Shown here: in pieces, positions 1-14,382 of the stretch | Numbering within the stretch: position 1 is the stretch's first letter | Layout: each line of letters starts with the position of its first letter | Made by a program: the position numbers and the translations under genes | Notes under the pieces: generated by a model | Databases searched by the model: none | What the model saw: the letters and a program-made list of their open reading frames with translations, nothing else | Told to the model about the DNA's origin: nothing | Source: Bifidobacterium scardovii JCM 12489 = DSM 13734 | Lineage (GTDB): Bacteria; Actinomycetota; Actinomycetes; Actinomycetales; Bifidobacteriaceae | DNA: 64,000 bases | Reading direction: 5' to 3' | NCBI RefSeq assembly: GCF_001042635.1 | Contig: NZ_AP012331.1 | Coordinates: 2,480,001-2,544,000, forward strand

Positions 1-2429
<2,429 letters not shown>

Positions 2430-2530
2430 TCTTATGTCCTGTCTGTAATGAAACTTTCAAACGGTTGCTAGGTGGCCGCCGCGCGCCGCGGGCTCCCTCG
2501 TGGAGCGCCACGCGCGCGGCGACCGTCGGT

Positions 2531-6097
<3,567 letters not shown>

Positions 6098-6240
6098 TGG
6101 ACGTTCCTTATCGCTCGCTTGTTCGTTCGATACTGGTGTTCCCCGACAAGCGCCGCTTGGGCCGCCATATGCCTCAATTCGCGGGCGCTTCGTCTGTGTC
6201 AGCATGCCCGCAATATGACATGCATGTACGCAAATCCCTT

Positions 6241-6269
6241 ATGCTAGCACATTGCATGCGATATCGCAA
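6241..6269 (-). promoter_or_regulatory. candidate sigma-70-type promoter of rpoBC
   Basis: Read on the minus strand, TTGCGA (6264-6269) and TAGCAT (6241-6246) are separated by exactly 17 bases, a near-canonical -35/-10 pair. It would give an untranslated leader of roughly 135 bases before the TTG start of rpoB. This is inferred from sequence only. Confidence 0.4.
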
Positions 6270-6366
6270 CACGCCAAGTGGCGCAACGCCCGACGGCGCA
6301 AGCCCGGCGTCGCACCAAGGCATCGCGCGGCGCCCGGGCTCCAGCGGCCGGCCGACGCGCCGGCGC

Positions 6367-7017
6367 TCACTGCACCGAAATCGTCACCGGGTCGCTGGCA
6401 ACCTTCGGCTGGTCCTTGAGGCTCAGCTTCGCCACATACGTGCCGGCGTTCACCTTCGGCAGCGAGTCGTCCTCGGCGCACGCATCCCCGGTGGCGTCCG
6501 CGTTCCACACGATCTGCCGCTTGTCGGCATCGCCCTTGGCCATCAGCAGCAGGCGCGGGTCGGCCGGGCACACGTCAGACCTCCATATCGTCTCGTCGCC
6601 GGAGGTGATCGTGAGCACGCGGTTCGCGTCGGAGGCGTCGATCAGGCACCCCTTCTTGCCGCTGCCCGTGTACTTGATGGTCGCGGTGAAGTTCAGCGAC
6701 CCGCCAACGGCGACGTTCTGCGATTCGGCGGTCAGGGACAGATCGACGTCGTTCGCCGAGCAGTTCTTGATGCCGCTGGTCCTGGTCGGATCGGGCACCG
6801 CGGAACGCGATACCGCATAGATGTCGTCATGGCGGGCGGCCGCGCCGATCGCGCCGAAGCCGCGGACCAGACTGTATGCGCAGAACACCACCACAGCCAC
6901 CACGAGCAGGCACGCGACGCCCACGACGATGCGGCGGCGGCGATAGATGGCGCGCCGTTTCGCGCTGATCCTGCGCTTGCGCTGCTTCATGGCTCCACGG
7001 GACTTCGGTGTAGGCAT
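6367..7017 (-). CDS. single-pass membrane protein with extracellular beta-rich domain, function unknown
   Basis: This 216-residue protein begins MPTPKSRG. It has a very basic cytoplasmic segment rich in Arg and Lys (residues ~5-28), then one hydrophobic segment (about residues 29-50), and an extracytoplasmic remainder. The outer part contains Cys residues and a pattern of alternating hydrophobic strands ending in DPVTISVQ, resembling an immunoglobulin-like or DUF4232-like fold. That resemblance is an impression, not a match. The start was chosen at the ATG at 7015-7017, with GAAGG just before it; the upstream extension in the same frame looks non-coding. It lies between mutY and rpoB on the same strand. 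No catalytic motif is seen. Confidence 0.75.
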   Translation of the reverse strand: MPTPKSRGAMKQRKRRISAKRRAIYRRRRIVVGVACLLVVAVVVFCAYSLVRGFGAIGAAARHDDIYAVSRSAVPDPTRTSGIKNCSANDVDLSLTAESQNVAVGGSLNFTATIKYTGSGKKGCLIDASDANRVLTITSGDETIWRSDVCPADPRLLLMAKGDADKRQIVWNADATGDACAEDDSLPKVNAGTYVAKLSLKDQPKVASDPVTISVQ

Positions 7018-7204
7018 ACCTTCGAGTCTAAACCGAAGCGAAACGAAGTGGCGGATAATGTCGTCAAACGTCACATGATCATGACCGGACACCATGCCCG
7101 GCGCTCCGACCGCAGCCCGTGACCCGGGCACGGAATCCGAACCCTTCCGCCCGCCCCGGAACTCGAAACGCGACGGAGGCCCGCCCGGCCAACGCCCCGC
7201 CGGC

Positions 7205-8146
7205 TCAGCGGGGAAGGCGGACCGCCCCGTCCGGCAGCATCTCGATCAGGCCGTCGTCGTCAAGCGACGCGACGCATTTGTCCAGCTGAACCCGATCGGC
7301 CCACAGCGCCTCCAGCTGCGCGCGCGGCAGCGACGTCTCCCCGTCCGGCAATCCGCGCAGCGCATCGAGCACCAGCCCGCGCACCTGCCGATCCGTGCCG
7401 GCGAAGCGCTGGCGGGGGCGGGTCCGCCGCTCCCCCAGCCCGGGCCGGCCGGCGGCTAGGAACGCGCAGCGGTCGCGGACCGGGCATGCGTCGCACAGCG
7501 GCGTCTTCGCCGTGCAGACCACGGCGCCGAGTTCCATCACCGACTGGTTCCATGTCACGGAACGCCGCGCGTCGCGGGGCAGCGCGCGGTTCGCCAGATC
7601 CCGCTCGGCCGGCGAGGCCGATCCCCCGCGCGACTCGACACCCAGAAACAGGCGGGACAGCACGCGCCGGATATTCGTATCGATCACCGCGATCCGCTCG
7701 CCGTAGGCGAAGCTCATCACCGCGGAAGCCGTATAGTCGCCGATGCCGGGGAGCGCGATCAGATCGTCGTATCCGCGGGGCAGATCGTCATGCCACCGGT
7801 CGGCCACCACCCGCGCGCATTCCTGCAGGCGCAGCGCCCGGCGCGGATAGCCGAGCCTCCCCCACGCGGTGATCACCTCGGCGGTGGACGCGCCGGCGAG
7901 CGCCGCGGCGTCCGGCCACATGCGCATCCAGTCGGTCCAATAGGGCACCACGCGGCTCATCTGCGTCTGCTGGCTCATCACCTCGGATACCAGCACGCCC
8001 CATGGCGTCGCCCGGCCGAACCGCCACGGCAGATCGCGCGCGTTCGCCTCCCACCATGCGCCGAGCCGGGCATGCGCCCATTCGGCGTCGGTCACGCCGC
8101 CGTTCGCCGTATCGTCGTTGTTCACCGCATTCACGCTCCTCACCAT
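7205..8146 (-). CDS. mutY: A/G-specific adenine DNA glycosylase
   Basis: It removes adenine mispaired with 8-oxoguanine in base-excision repair. The 313-residue protein shows the MutY family elements in order. The catalytic Glu55 lies in SEVMSQQTQ and the helix-hairpin-helix at LPGIGDYTASA (132-142). Catalytic Asp156 is in VIDTN, and a [4Fe-4S] cluster loop has Cys211, Cys218, Cys221 and Cys227 with C-X6-C-X2-C-X5-C spacing. The C-terminal part after the cluster is only about 85 residues, shorter than the Nudix-like 8-oxoG reader domain of E. coli MutY, and it ends in a winged-helix-like segment. The ATG at 8144-8146 has GGGAG nine bases upstream, which decides the start. Confidence 0.93.
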   Translation of the reverse strand: MVRSVNAVNNDDTANGGVTDAEWAHARLGAWWEANARDLPWRFGRATPWGVLVSEVMSQQTQMSRVVPYWTDWMRMWPDAAALAGASTAEVITAWGRLGYPRRALRLQECARVVADRWHDDLPRGYDDLIALPGIGDYTASAVMSFAYGERIAVIDTNIRRVLSRLFLGVESRGGSASPAERDLANRALPRDARRSVTWNQSVMELGAVVCTAKTPLCDACPVRDRCAFLAAGRPGLGERRTRPRQRFAGTDRQVRGLVLDALRGLPDGETSLPRAQLEALWADRVQLDKCVASLDDDGLIEMLPDGAVRLPR

Positions 8147-8779
8147 AACGGACACTCCCGCCACAGACCCCACAGCCTCCTGCCCATTACCTTGTTTGGT
8201 AGGCCCCGATGGTCGGGGTCGCCGGTTTTGGTATGACTTTCCCGCCCTGTCGTTGATGATCCGGGGGTGTCGTCGCCGGGAACGGGGACGTTCGATGACC
8301 GTAGGAACCAAGCCGGCCGCATGGACGCGTTGGGGCGCGTGGCGCAGGTCTCCCCGTAATGTGAATGCGGCGCGGGCGTCCGGGTCCATTCCACGGATCC
8401 ACGGCGGCCGACGGAAGCGGCCCATGACGGGAGGAACGATGATGGCCCCCCAGCCGCGCTGCGACCGCCGTCGCCGAGGGCTTCCATTGTGCCGGCAATC
8501 CGGTGCATCCGAAGCCACGGAACGCCGAGTTGCCGAATCACCGGCGGAAACCTATAGTGGGTTATATGGTTAGTTATATAAGTAATTAACCATATAACCC
8601 ATACCGCTCCTTATCGCCATGTCGATCCCGAAGGCCAAAGACCAGGGACCAGTCAGGGCACGATCAGGGGCGATACCGGCCAGTCCGCAACGCCTGCGGG
8701 CACATACTGAAGGCGACGGAGAGCGATGTGGGGGCGCCGGCGAAGCGAGACAATGACGATCCATCGAAGGGGGAAGCCA
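8147..8779. other. 633-bp intergenic region between divergent mutY and a glycosyltransferase gene
   Basis: No convincing gene was found on either strand. The stretch holds a small GC hairpin (8204-8209 with 8213-8218) and the AT-rich perfect palindrome annotated separately at 8558-8601. It must contain the promoters of both flanking transcription units. Confidence 0.6.
8558..8601. repeat. perfect 15-bp inverted repeat, AT-rich, candidate operator
   Basis: TGGGTTATATGGTTA at 8558-8572 is repeated perfectly inverted at 8587-8601, around a 14-base AT-rich centre. There is no T-run on either side, so it does not look like an intrinsic terminator. It lies 178 bp upstream of the glycosyltransferase start at 8780 in an otherwise GC-rich region, which fits a repressor or activator site or promoter-proximal cruciform. 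Confidence 0.6.
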
Positions 8780-9763
8780 ATGAACGCCGCCATAGACACG
8801 CTTTCCATCGTGGTGCCGTGCCACAACGAGGAGAGCTGCCTACCACTGCTGCTGAAGGCGCTCGCGGGCATCACGGGCGATCTCCGTTCCGCCGGCTCGG
8901 GCACCGACATGGAACTGATACTGGTCGACGATGGCTCGCGGGACCATACCGCGCGGCTGTGCCGGCAGGCCGCCGAGGACGGATCATGGCCGTTTGCCGT
9001 CCGCTGGCTGTCCCTGTCGCGCAATTTCGGCAAGGAGGGCGCGCTCCTCGCCGGGCTCGACACCGCCACCGGCGATGCGGTGGCGGTGATGGACGCCGAC
9101 CTGCAGGACCCGCCATCGCTGCTGCCCCGCATGCTCGCCATGCTGGCCAGCGACCCCGATCTTGATTGCGTGGCGACGCGGCGCATCACGCGAAAGGGGG
9201 AGCCACCGGTCCGGTCGCTGTTTTCCCGCCTGTTCTATCGCCTGCTGAACGCGATGTCGCCCGTGGCCGTGCCGGACGGCGCCCGCGATTTTCGGATGAT
9301 GCGACGAGCCATGGTCGACGCGATCACCGGGATGCCCGAACGCAACCGGTTTTCCAAAGGACTCTATGCGTGGGTCGGCTTCCATACCGCATGGATCGAG
9401 TACCCGAATGCACGCCGTGCCGCGGGGCGCACCACATGGAACTTCCTCAAACTGGCCCGCTACGCGATCGACGGTCTGATCTCCTGTTCCACCGTACCGC
9501 TGACCATCGCGTCCTATATCGGGCTGCTGCTATGCGGCGTTGCCCTAGGCGCGACCGGATTCATCGCCGTCCGCGCCGCGCTGTTCGGCGACCCGGTGGC
9601 CGGCTGGCCCTCGATCGCATGCCTGGTCACCTTCATCGGCGGGCTGCAGTTGCTCTGTCTGGGCGTGATCGGCCAATATCTGGCGAAAACCTATCTTGAG
9701 ACCAAGCGCAGGCCGAACTACATCGTCCGGGCCGGCGGCACCGGCGCATCGCCCGATGCATAG
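8780..9763 (+). CDS. GtrB/DPM1-type polyprenyl-phosphate glycosyltransferase (GT2)
   Basis: This 327-residue membrane-bound family-2 glycosyltransferase probably transfers a sugar from a nucleotide donor to undecaprenyl phosphate on the inner face of the membrane. Visible motifs are SIVVPCHNEE at the N-terminus, LVDDGSRD, and the DADLQDPP metal-binding segment typical of the GtrB/ArnC/DPM1 group. The C-terminus carries two membrane helices (around residues 235-265 and 275-305) and ends YLETKRRPNYIV, a family hallmark. The ATG at 8780 follows a strong GAAGGGGG, which excludes the upstream in-frame ATG. It is followed after 136 bp by a GT-C type transferase that would use the lipid-linked sugar. 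The donor sugar is not identifiable. Confidence 0.88.
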   Translation: MNAAIDTLSIVVPCHNEESCLPLLLKALAGITGDLRSAGSGTDMELILVDDGSRDHTARLCRQAAEDGSWPFAVRWLSLSRNFGKEGALLAGLDTATGDAVAVMDADLQDPPSLLPRMLAMLASDPDLDCVATRRITRKGEPPVRSLFSRLFYRLLNAMSPVAVPDGARDFRMMRRAMVDAITGMPERNRFSKGLYAWVGFHTAWIEYPNARRAAGRTTWNFLKLARYAIDGLISCSTVPLTIASYIGLLLCGVALGATGFIAVRAALFGDPVAGWPSIACLVTFIGGLQLLCLGVIGQYLAKTYLETKRRPNYIVRAGGTGASPDA

Positions 9764-9899
9764 CGCCACTCCATGCGACGGACCGGCATGTCGCATCGCG
9801 CCCAACGCCCCGTCGCAACGCGCCCGACGACCCGTCGCAACGCCCCGCCACATCGGCACGGCGCACCGACTCATCTCATCGACACGGCAAGGAGGCCGT

Positions 9900-11618
9900 A
9901 TGACGCACCGCAACCGCACCGGCGCACATCGCCGCACGCCCGTCTTTTCGCTCGCAGTGGCGCTATGCGCCATCGCGGCCGCATCGACCAGTTTTCTGAT
10001 GGGACGCAACCAGTCCCTGTGGTTCGACGAGCAGTATTCCCTGCTGCTGGCGGGCAAGCCGATCCGCAGCCTGATCGCCCTGACCGCCGTCGACGCACAT
10101 CCGCCGCTGTACTATCTGATGCTCAAGGCCTGGATGCCGCTGACCGGCGGCGACGTCGCCGCGCTCAGACTCCTGAATTGCCTGTTGCTCGGCGCTGCGG
10201 TCATGGTCATGCTGATCCTGCTGCGCGATCTGTTCGGCACCCGCACCGCCTCCCTATGCATGCCGTTCCTGCTGTGCGGCGGCTTCATGCTGCGCTATGG
10301 ATACGAACTGCGCATGTACTCGCTGGCGATGCTGGTCGCGGTGTTCGGCACCTATGCGATCCTACGCGCCACCGCCACGATCGGCGGCGACGCCCCGTCG
10401 TCCGGCACGGCACGAGACGCCGTTCGGAGCCGCGCCGACCGCCGGCCGCGCATCGCATGGTGGACGGCATATGCGTGCACCGTCGCGCTGGGCATGTACA
10501 CGCTCTATCTGACCGCATTCGTCTGGCTGGCGCACGCCATATGGCTGGCATGGCGCTCGTGGCGTCGTCTCACGGTCTATATCGCATCGCTGGCCCTCTA
10601 TCTGCCGTGGATGCCGGTATTGCTCGGTCAGATGCGGCATTCCGTGCTCCCGCCGATACGCCGCGCGATGAACATGTCCGGCGTGGCGAGCGCCCTCGAT
10701 ACGGTGATGCTCGGCATGACCGAGCGGGAACTGCCGTCGTCGGTCTCGCTGCTGGTGCTGGCGACCCTGCTGAGCATATTCGCCATGGCCGTCATCGCTT
10801 TGAACGCGCCGCAGGAGGGGATGCCGGACCAGCCGGATCAATCAGACCGGAGGCCCCCGGCGGCCGGTCGAAACTCCTTGCCCCACCCGATCCAGTTGAA
10901 TCGTGCCGCTTTCGTGCTGATCATCATGCTGGCCGCCGTACCGCCGGTCATCATGATCGTCTGGTCGGCGGCCAAGGAGCTGTCCACCGGCGGATACGGC
11001 CTGTTCTCCATACGGTATCTGAGCGTGGCCATGCCGTTCGGATATTCCGCAATGGCCCTGTCCTGCATATTCGCCGCGGCGCGGCGGCCCTGCCTCGCCC
11101 GCCTCGCCTATGCGGCCGTCCTGGTCGCGCTGCTCGCCGGAACCGTCACCTTCGCGATCCGCGGCAACCATAGCTTCGATCGTTCCGATACGCCCGGATC
11201 GGCGGCGCTGAGCCGATCCGTCAGCTGTTCCGCGAGCCGGCCGGTGATCGCGCAGGACGAGTACACCTACATCGACGCGTACTGGTATTACCGGGACTGT
11301 CCGGCCTACTATTTCCTCGACGCCGATGACGTGCCGGCACGGGGCGGGTACGCGCCGCTGCGCCACACCGCCGCGCAGCTGAAGAGCCTCGACCCGCTCG
11401 CCGCCGACCGGTTCACGCTGCTGAGCTGGTCCACGCGGCGCGACTACGACGCGCTGCTGCATGCGACCGGATGGGCGCGCGGCGGGGTGACCCGCCGCGG
11501 CGCCAACGCCGCCGTCGAGTACCGACGCCGGCCTTCCTCGCCGCCCGCGTCGCCGCAGCGGCAAGCGGGGCCCGACCGGGGTCCGTCACGGGAACGCGTC
11601 GGGTATGGTTTGCCCTAA
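9900..11618 (+). CDS. GT-C membrane glycosyltransferase (PMT/ArnT-like)
   Basis: This 572-residue polytopic membrane protein has about ten hydrophobic segments. Its first periplasmic-side loop contains WFDEQYS and DAHPPLYY, the Asp-containing signatures of GT-C enzymes that use polyprenyl-phosphate sugars (protein O-mannosyltransferase and ArnT relatives). It probably transfers the sugar supplied by the upstream GtrB-type enzyme to a cell-envelope acceptor outside the membrane. The start is fixed by AAGGAGG at 9889-9895 before the ATG at 9900. No GtrA-like flippase is encoded next to the pair. The acceptor cannot be told from sequence. Confidence 0.82.
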   Translation: MTHRNRTGAHRRTPVFSLAVALCAIAAASTSFLMGRNQSLWFDEQYSLLLAGKPIRSLIALTAVDAHPPLYYLMLKAWMPLTGGDVAALRLLNCLLLGAAVMVMLILLRDLFGTRTASLCMPFLLCGGFMLRYGYELRMYSLAMLVAVFGTYAILRATATIGGDAPSSGTARDAVRSRADRRPRIAWWTAYACTVALGMYTLYLTAFVWLAHAIWLAWRSWRRLTVYIASLALYLPWMPVLLGQMRHSVLPPIRRAMNMSGVASALDTVMLGMTERELPSSVSLLVLATLLSIFAMAVIALNAPQEGMPDQPDQSDRRPPAAGRNSLPHPIQLNRAAFVLIIMLAAVPPVIMIVWSAAKELSTGGYGLFSIRYLSVAMPFGYSAMALSCIFAAARRPCLARLAYAAVLVALLAGTVTFAIRGNHSFDRSDTPGSAALSRSVSCSASRPVIAQDEYTYIDAYWYYRDCPAYYFLDADDVPARGGYAPLRHTAAQLKSLDPLAADRFTLLSWSTRRDYDALLHATGWARGGVTRRGANAAVEYRRRPSSPPASPQRQAGPDRGPSRERVGYGLP

Positions 11619-11642
11619 GCTCAGTTGGGCAACTGCACACCC

Positions 11643-12311
11643 ATGACGATTGACGGCAAGGCGATGAACGAAGCGAAAGTTCCCGGAAACCCCGAAGAAA
11701 AAGTCGAGAAGATGTTCGAGTACGGATACCGCAAGTCGAATTACGGCCCGGACGAGCTGGTGACCGACGCGCACGGCAATCCGATCTCCGTGGTCGATGC
11801 GATGCTCTCCGCCGAGAAAGCCGCCGCCACCGAGACGGTGACGCCGCATCTGTGCTATTACTCCCCCCGCATCCCCGGCAACACCGGGTCGGCGATCCGC
11901 CTGTGCGCGGTGACCGGCACGATCCTCCATCTGGTGGAGCCGCTCGGTTTCAACCTGCGCGACACCAAGCTCCGCCGTGCCGGCCTGGACTACCACGACA
12001 TGGCCCATGTGGTGCTGCACCCGAATTTCGACAATCTGGTGGAATCGATGCCGAACTCGCGCATCATCGCGTTCACGGCGCACGCCACCAAGCTGTACAC
12101 CGAAGTCGAGTACAAGCCGACCGATATTCTGCTCTTCGGCCCGGAACCGGGCGACATTCCCGATCCCATGGATATCATGGCAGGCCCGCACGTCGCCGAA
12201 CAGGTCCGCCTGCCCATGCGCCCGAGCCTGCGCTCCCTCAACCTCACCAACTGCGCCTCCATCGCGATCTATGAGGCGTGGCGCCAGCTCGACTTCCAAG
12301 GCGGCCGCTGA
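11643..12311 (+). CDS. trmL: tRNA (cytidine/uridine-2'-O-)-methyltransferase, SpoU/TrmL family
   Basis: This SPOUT-class methyltransferase probably 2'-O-methylates the wobble nucleotide of tRNA-Leu. The knotted-domain motifs are visible: motif 1 around PRIPGNTGSAIRLCAVTG, motif 2 at LLFGPEPGDIP, and motif 3 at LNLTNCASIAIYEAWRQ. The protein of 222 residues carries an N-terminal extension of about 60 residues beyond the usual ~155-residue TrmL core. The start is uncertain: the ATG at 11643 lacks a clear ribosome-binding site, and an ATG at 11664 is preceded by a weak AAGG. It is convergent with the UPF0210 gene, and two hairpin structures lie between them. Confidence 0.85.
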   Translation: MTIDGKAMNEAKVPGNPEEKVEKMFEYGYRKSNYGPDELVTDAHGNPISVVDAMLSAEKAAATETVTPHLCYYSPRIPGNTGSAIRLCAVTGTILHLVEPLGFNLRDTKLRRAGLDYHDMAHVVLHPNFDNLVESMPNSRIIAFTAHATKLYTEVEYKPTDILLFGPEPGDIPDPMDIMAGPHVAEQVRLPMRPSLRSLNLTNCASIAIYEAWRQLDFQGGR

Positions 12312-12410
12312 TTCGGCTGCCGGCGGCCGAACCCGGAACGGAGCACTCCCCCTCATGGATCATGGCCAGCCCATATGACGACGGAAACAACGAAATCGGG
12401 ATATGTGCCA

Positions 12411-12534
12411 TTTCTTAGGCAGATTATTCACTTCTTAGGCGGGTACCCGCCGATACGCGGTGTTGAAGTCGCACCGTTTCAACACCGCCCATCGGGGTGC
12501 GCATGCCTACGAAGTGAATAATCTGCCTAAGAAG
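12411..12534. repeat. long-arm inverted repeat element, copy 1
   Basis: A ~30-bp arm (12411-12440, core CAGATTATTCACTTC) is repeated inverted at 12505-12534 with two mismatches. The 64-base centre holds a nested 10-bp hairpin (12458-12467 with 12478-12487). A second copy with the same arms but an unrelated centre lies at 40806-40938. Both lie between convergent genes. Confidence 0.75.
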
Positions 12535-12557
12535 TACGCATAAACACATAAACACAG

Positions 12558-12604
12558 GTTTGAGGGGCTGGAGCCGACGATAGGTCGGCTCCAGCCCCTC
12601 AAAC
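12558..12604. terminator. bidirectional terminator hairpin, 21-bp perfect stem
   Basis: A perfect 21-bp stem (12558-12578 with 12584-12604) with a 5-base loop lies between the convergent trmL and UPF0210 genes. It is flanked by GTTTG and CAAAC rather than long T-runs, so it could act in both directions. Confidence 0.75.
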
Positions 12605-12622
12605 ACCCGGGAAACGGACCCA

Positions 12623-13987
12623 TCAGTTCTTGAACGAGTGGATCGGCGCGGGGATGCGGCCGCCGCGCGTCACGAACGCCTCACAGCTGGTCTGGTTGAC
12701 CGGCATGATCGGCGCGTAGCCCATCAAGCCGCCGAAGTTCGCCATCTCGCCGACGCCCTTGCCCGCCACCGGGATCACGCGCACGGCGGTGGTCTTCTGG
12801 TTGACCATGCCGATGGCCGCCTCGTCGGCGATGATGCCGGAAATCGTGGCGGCGCTGGTGTCGCCGGGGATCGCGATCATGTCGAGGCCGACCGAGCACA
12901 CGCAGGTCATCGCCTCGAGCTTCTCGATCGTCAGGCAGCCGGATGCGGCCGCGTCGATCATGTTCTTGTCCTCGGACACCGGGATGAACGCGCCGGACAG
13001 GCCGCCGACATACGAGGACGCCATGATGCCGCCCTTCTTCACCTGATCGTTGAGCATGGCCAGAGCGGCCGTGGTGCCGGGGGCGCCGACCTGCTCCAGG
13101 CCGATCTTCTCAAGCACCTCGCCGACCGAATCGCCGACGGCCGGGGTCGGGGCCAGCGACAGGTCGATGATGCCGAACGGCACGCCGAGGCGGCGCGAGG
13201 CCTCCTGCGCGACGAGCTGTCCGACGCGCGTGATCTTGAACGCGGTGCGCTTGATCGTCTCGCACAGGAATTCGAAATCCTTGCCCTTGGCCGCATCGAG
13301 CGCGCGGGAGACCACGCCCGGGCCGGACACGCCGACGTTGATGACGGCGTCGCCCTCGGTCACGCCGTGGAAGCCGCCGGCCATGAACGGGTTGTCGTCG
13401 GGCACGTTGCAGAACGCGACGAACTTGACGCAGCCGTAGGAATCGTTGTCGGCGGTGCGCTCGGCGATGTCCTTGACGATATGGCCGAGCAGCTCGACCG
13501 CGTCCATGTCGATGCCGGTCTTGGTCGACCCGACGTTCACCGACGAGCAGACGATGTCGGTCTCGCTCAACGCCTGCGGCAGGGAGCGGATGAGCAGTTC
13601 CTCGGCCGGGGTCATCGACTTGGAGACGAGCGCCGAGTAGCCGCCGATGAGGTCGACACCGACCTCCTTGGCCGCCTTGTCGAGCGCGTGGGCGATCTTG
13701 ACGAAATCCTCGCTCGTCTTGCAGGAGCTGGCGCCGACCAGCGAGATCGGGGTGACGGTGATGCGCTTGTTGACGATCGGGATGCCGTAGTCGCGTTCGA
13801 TGGCCTGGCCGGTCGACACGAGGTCCTTGGCATACGTGGTGATCTTGCGGTAGATGTTGTCGCAGGTCTCGTCCACGGACGCGCTCGCGCAGTCGAGCAG
13901 CGAGATGCCCATGGTGATGGTGCGCACGTCGAGCTTCTCCTGCTCGATCATCTGGTTGGTCTCGTGGACCTCCATGATATTCAGCAC
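12623..13987 (-). CDS. UPF0210 family protein (DUF711, PFL-like)
   Basis: The 454-residue protein begins [13 protein letters not shown] and matches the conserved UPF0210/DUF711 family in both length and sequence style. This family is structurally related to glycyl-radical enzymes (pyruvate formate-lyase fold), but its biochemical role is not established. Gly-rich stretches such as [21 protein letters not shown] are visible. It is directly downstream of the small ACT-domain gene (19-bp gap) on the same strand. That two-gene pairing is seen in many Gram-positive bacteria and suggests that the ACT protein senses an amino acid or ligand for this enzyme. Confidence 0.9.
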   Translation of the reverse strand: MLNIMEVHETNQMIEQEKLDVRTITMGISLLDCASASVDETCDNIYRKITTYAKDLVSTGQAIERDYGIPIVNKRITVTPISLVGASSCKTSEDFVKIAHALDKAAKEVGVDLIGGYSALVSKSMTPAEELLIRSLPQALSETDIVCSSVNVGSTKTGIDMDAVELLGHIVKDIAERTADNDSYGCVKFVAFCNVPDDNPFMAGGFHGVTEGDAVINVGVSGPGVVSRALDAAKGKDFEFLCETIKRTAFKITRVGQLVAQEASRRLGVPFGIIDLSLAPTPAVGDSVGEVLEKIGLEQVGAPGTTAALAMLNDQVKKGGIMASSYVGGLSGAFIPVSEDKNMIDAAASGCLTIEKLEAMTCVCSVGLDMIAIPGDTSAATISGIIADEAAIGMVNQKTTAVRVIPVAGKGVGEMANFGGLMGYAPIMPVNQTSCEAFVTRGGRIPAPIHSFKN

Positions 13988-14006
13988 GGTGTGTTCCTTT
14001 CGAGAC

Positions 14007-14279
14007 TCAGATGCGGTGCATCTTGGTGAAGATCTCTTCGCGCTGGCAGCGGATGCGCACGCCGATGTCGTCGCCGAGATCCTCGAGGTTGCCGACCATC
14101 GCGCCGAAGTCCTTGTCCGCGTTGGCGTAGTCGACGATCATCATCATGTTGAAATAGCCGTCGATGATGGTCTGCGAGATGTCGAGCACGTTGACGTTGC
14201 GCTGGGACAGGTAGGTGCAGACGCGCGCGATGATGCCGACGGTGTCCTGTCCGACGACGGTGATGATTGCCTTGTTCAT
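14007..14279 (-). CDS. ACT domain-containing protein, UPF0237 family
   Basis: The 90-residue protein consists of a single ACT domain ([20 protein letters not shown] at the N-terminus), the beta-alpha-beta ligand-sensing fold found in GcvR and amino-acid enzymes. The start at 14277-14279 has GGGAG seven bases upstream. An upstream in-frame extension is rejected because it would run through the terminator of the preceding gene. It forms a two-gene operon with the UPF0210 gene downstream and probably regulates it allosterically; the ligand is unknown. Confidence 0.9.
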   Translation of the reverse strand: MNKAIITVVGQDTVGIIARVCTYLSQRNVNVLDISQTIIDGYFNMMMIVDYANADKDFGAMVGNLEDLGDDIGVRIRCQREEIFTKMHRI

Positions 14280-14300
14280 GACTCTCCCTGATCGAATGCG

Positions 14301-14340
14301 AAAAAGCGGGTGACTCCCCAAGTATAGGGGAGTCACCCGC
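14301..14340 (-). terminator. intrinsic terminator of the MFS gene
   Basis: A 14-bp perfect GC-rich stem (14306-14319 with 14327-14340, 7-base loop) is followed on the minus strand by TTTTT (14301-14305). It ends transcription from the MFS gene just before the ACT-UPF0210 operon. Confidence 0.85.
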
Positions 14341-14382
14341 CATTGACCGATGCCAGCCGATCGCCGGTGCGCCGCCCGGCCG

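Noticed and set aside
12458..12487. Nested hairpin considered as a tRNA or small RNA gene
   Set aside because: No cloverleaf, promoter or terminator pattern supports it; it belongs to the long-arm repeat.
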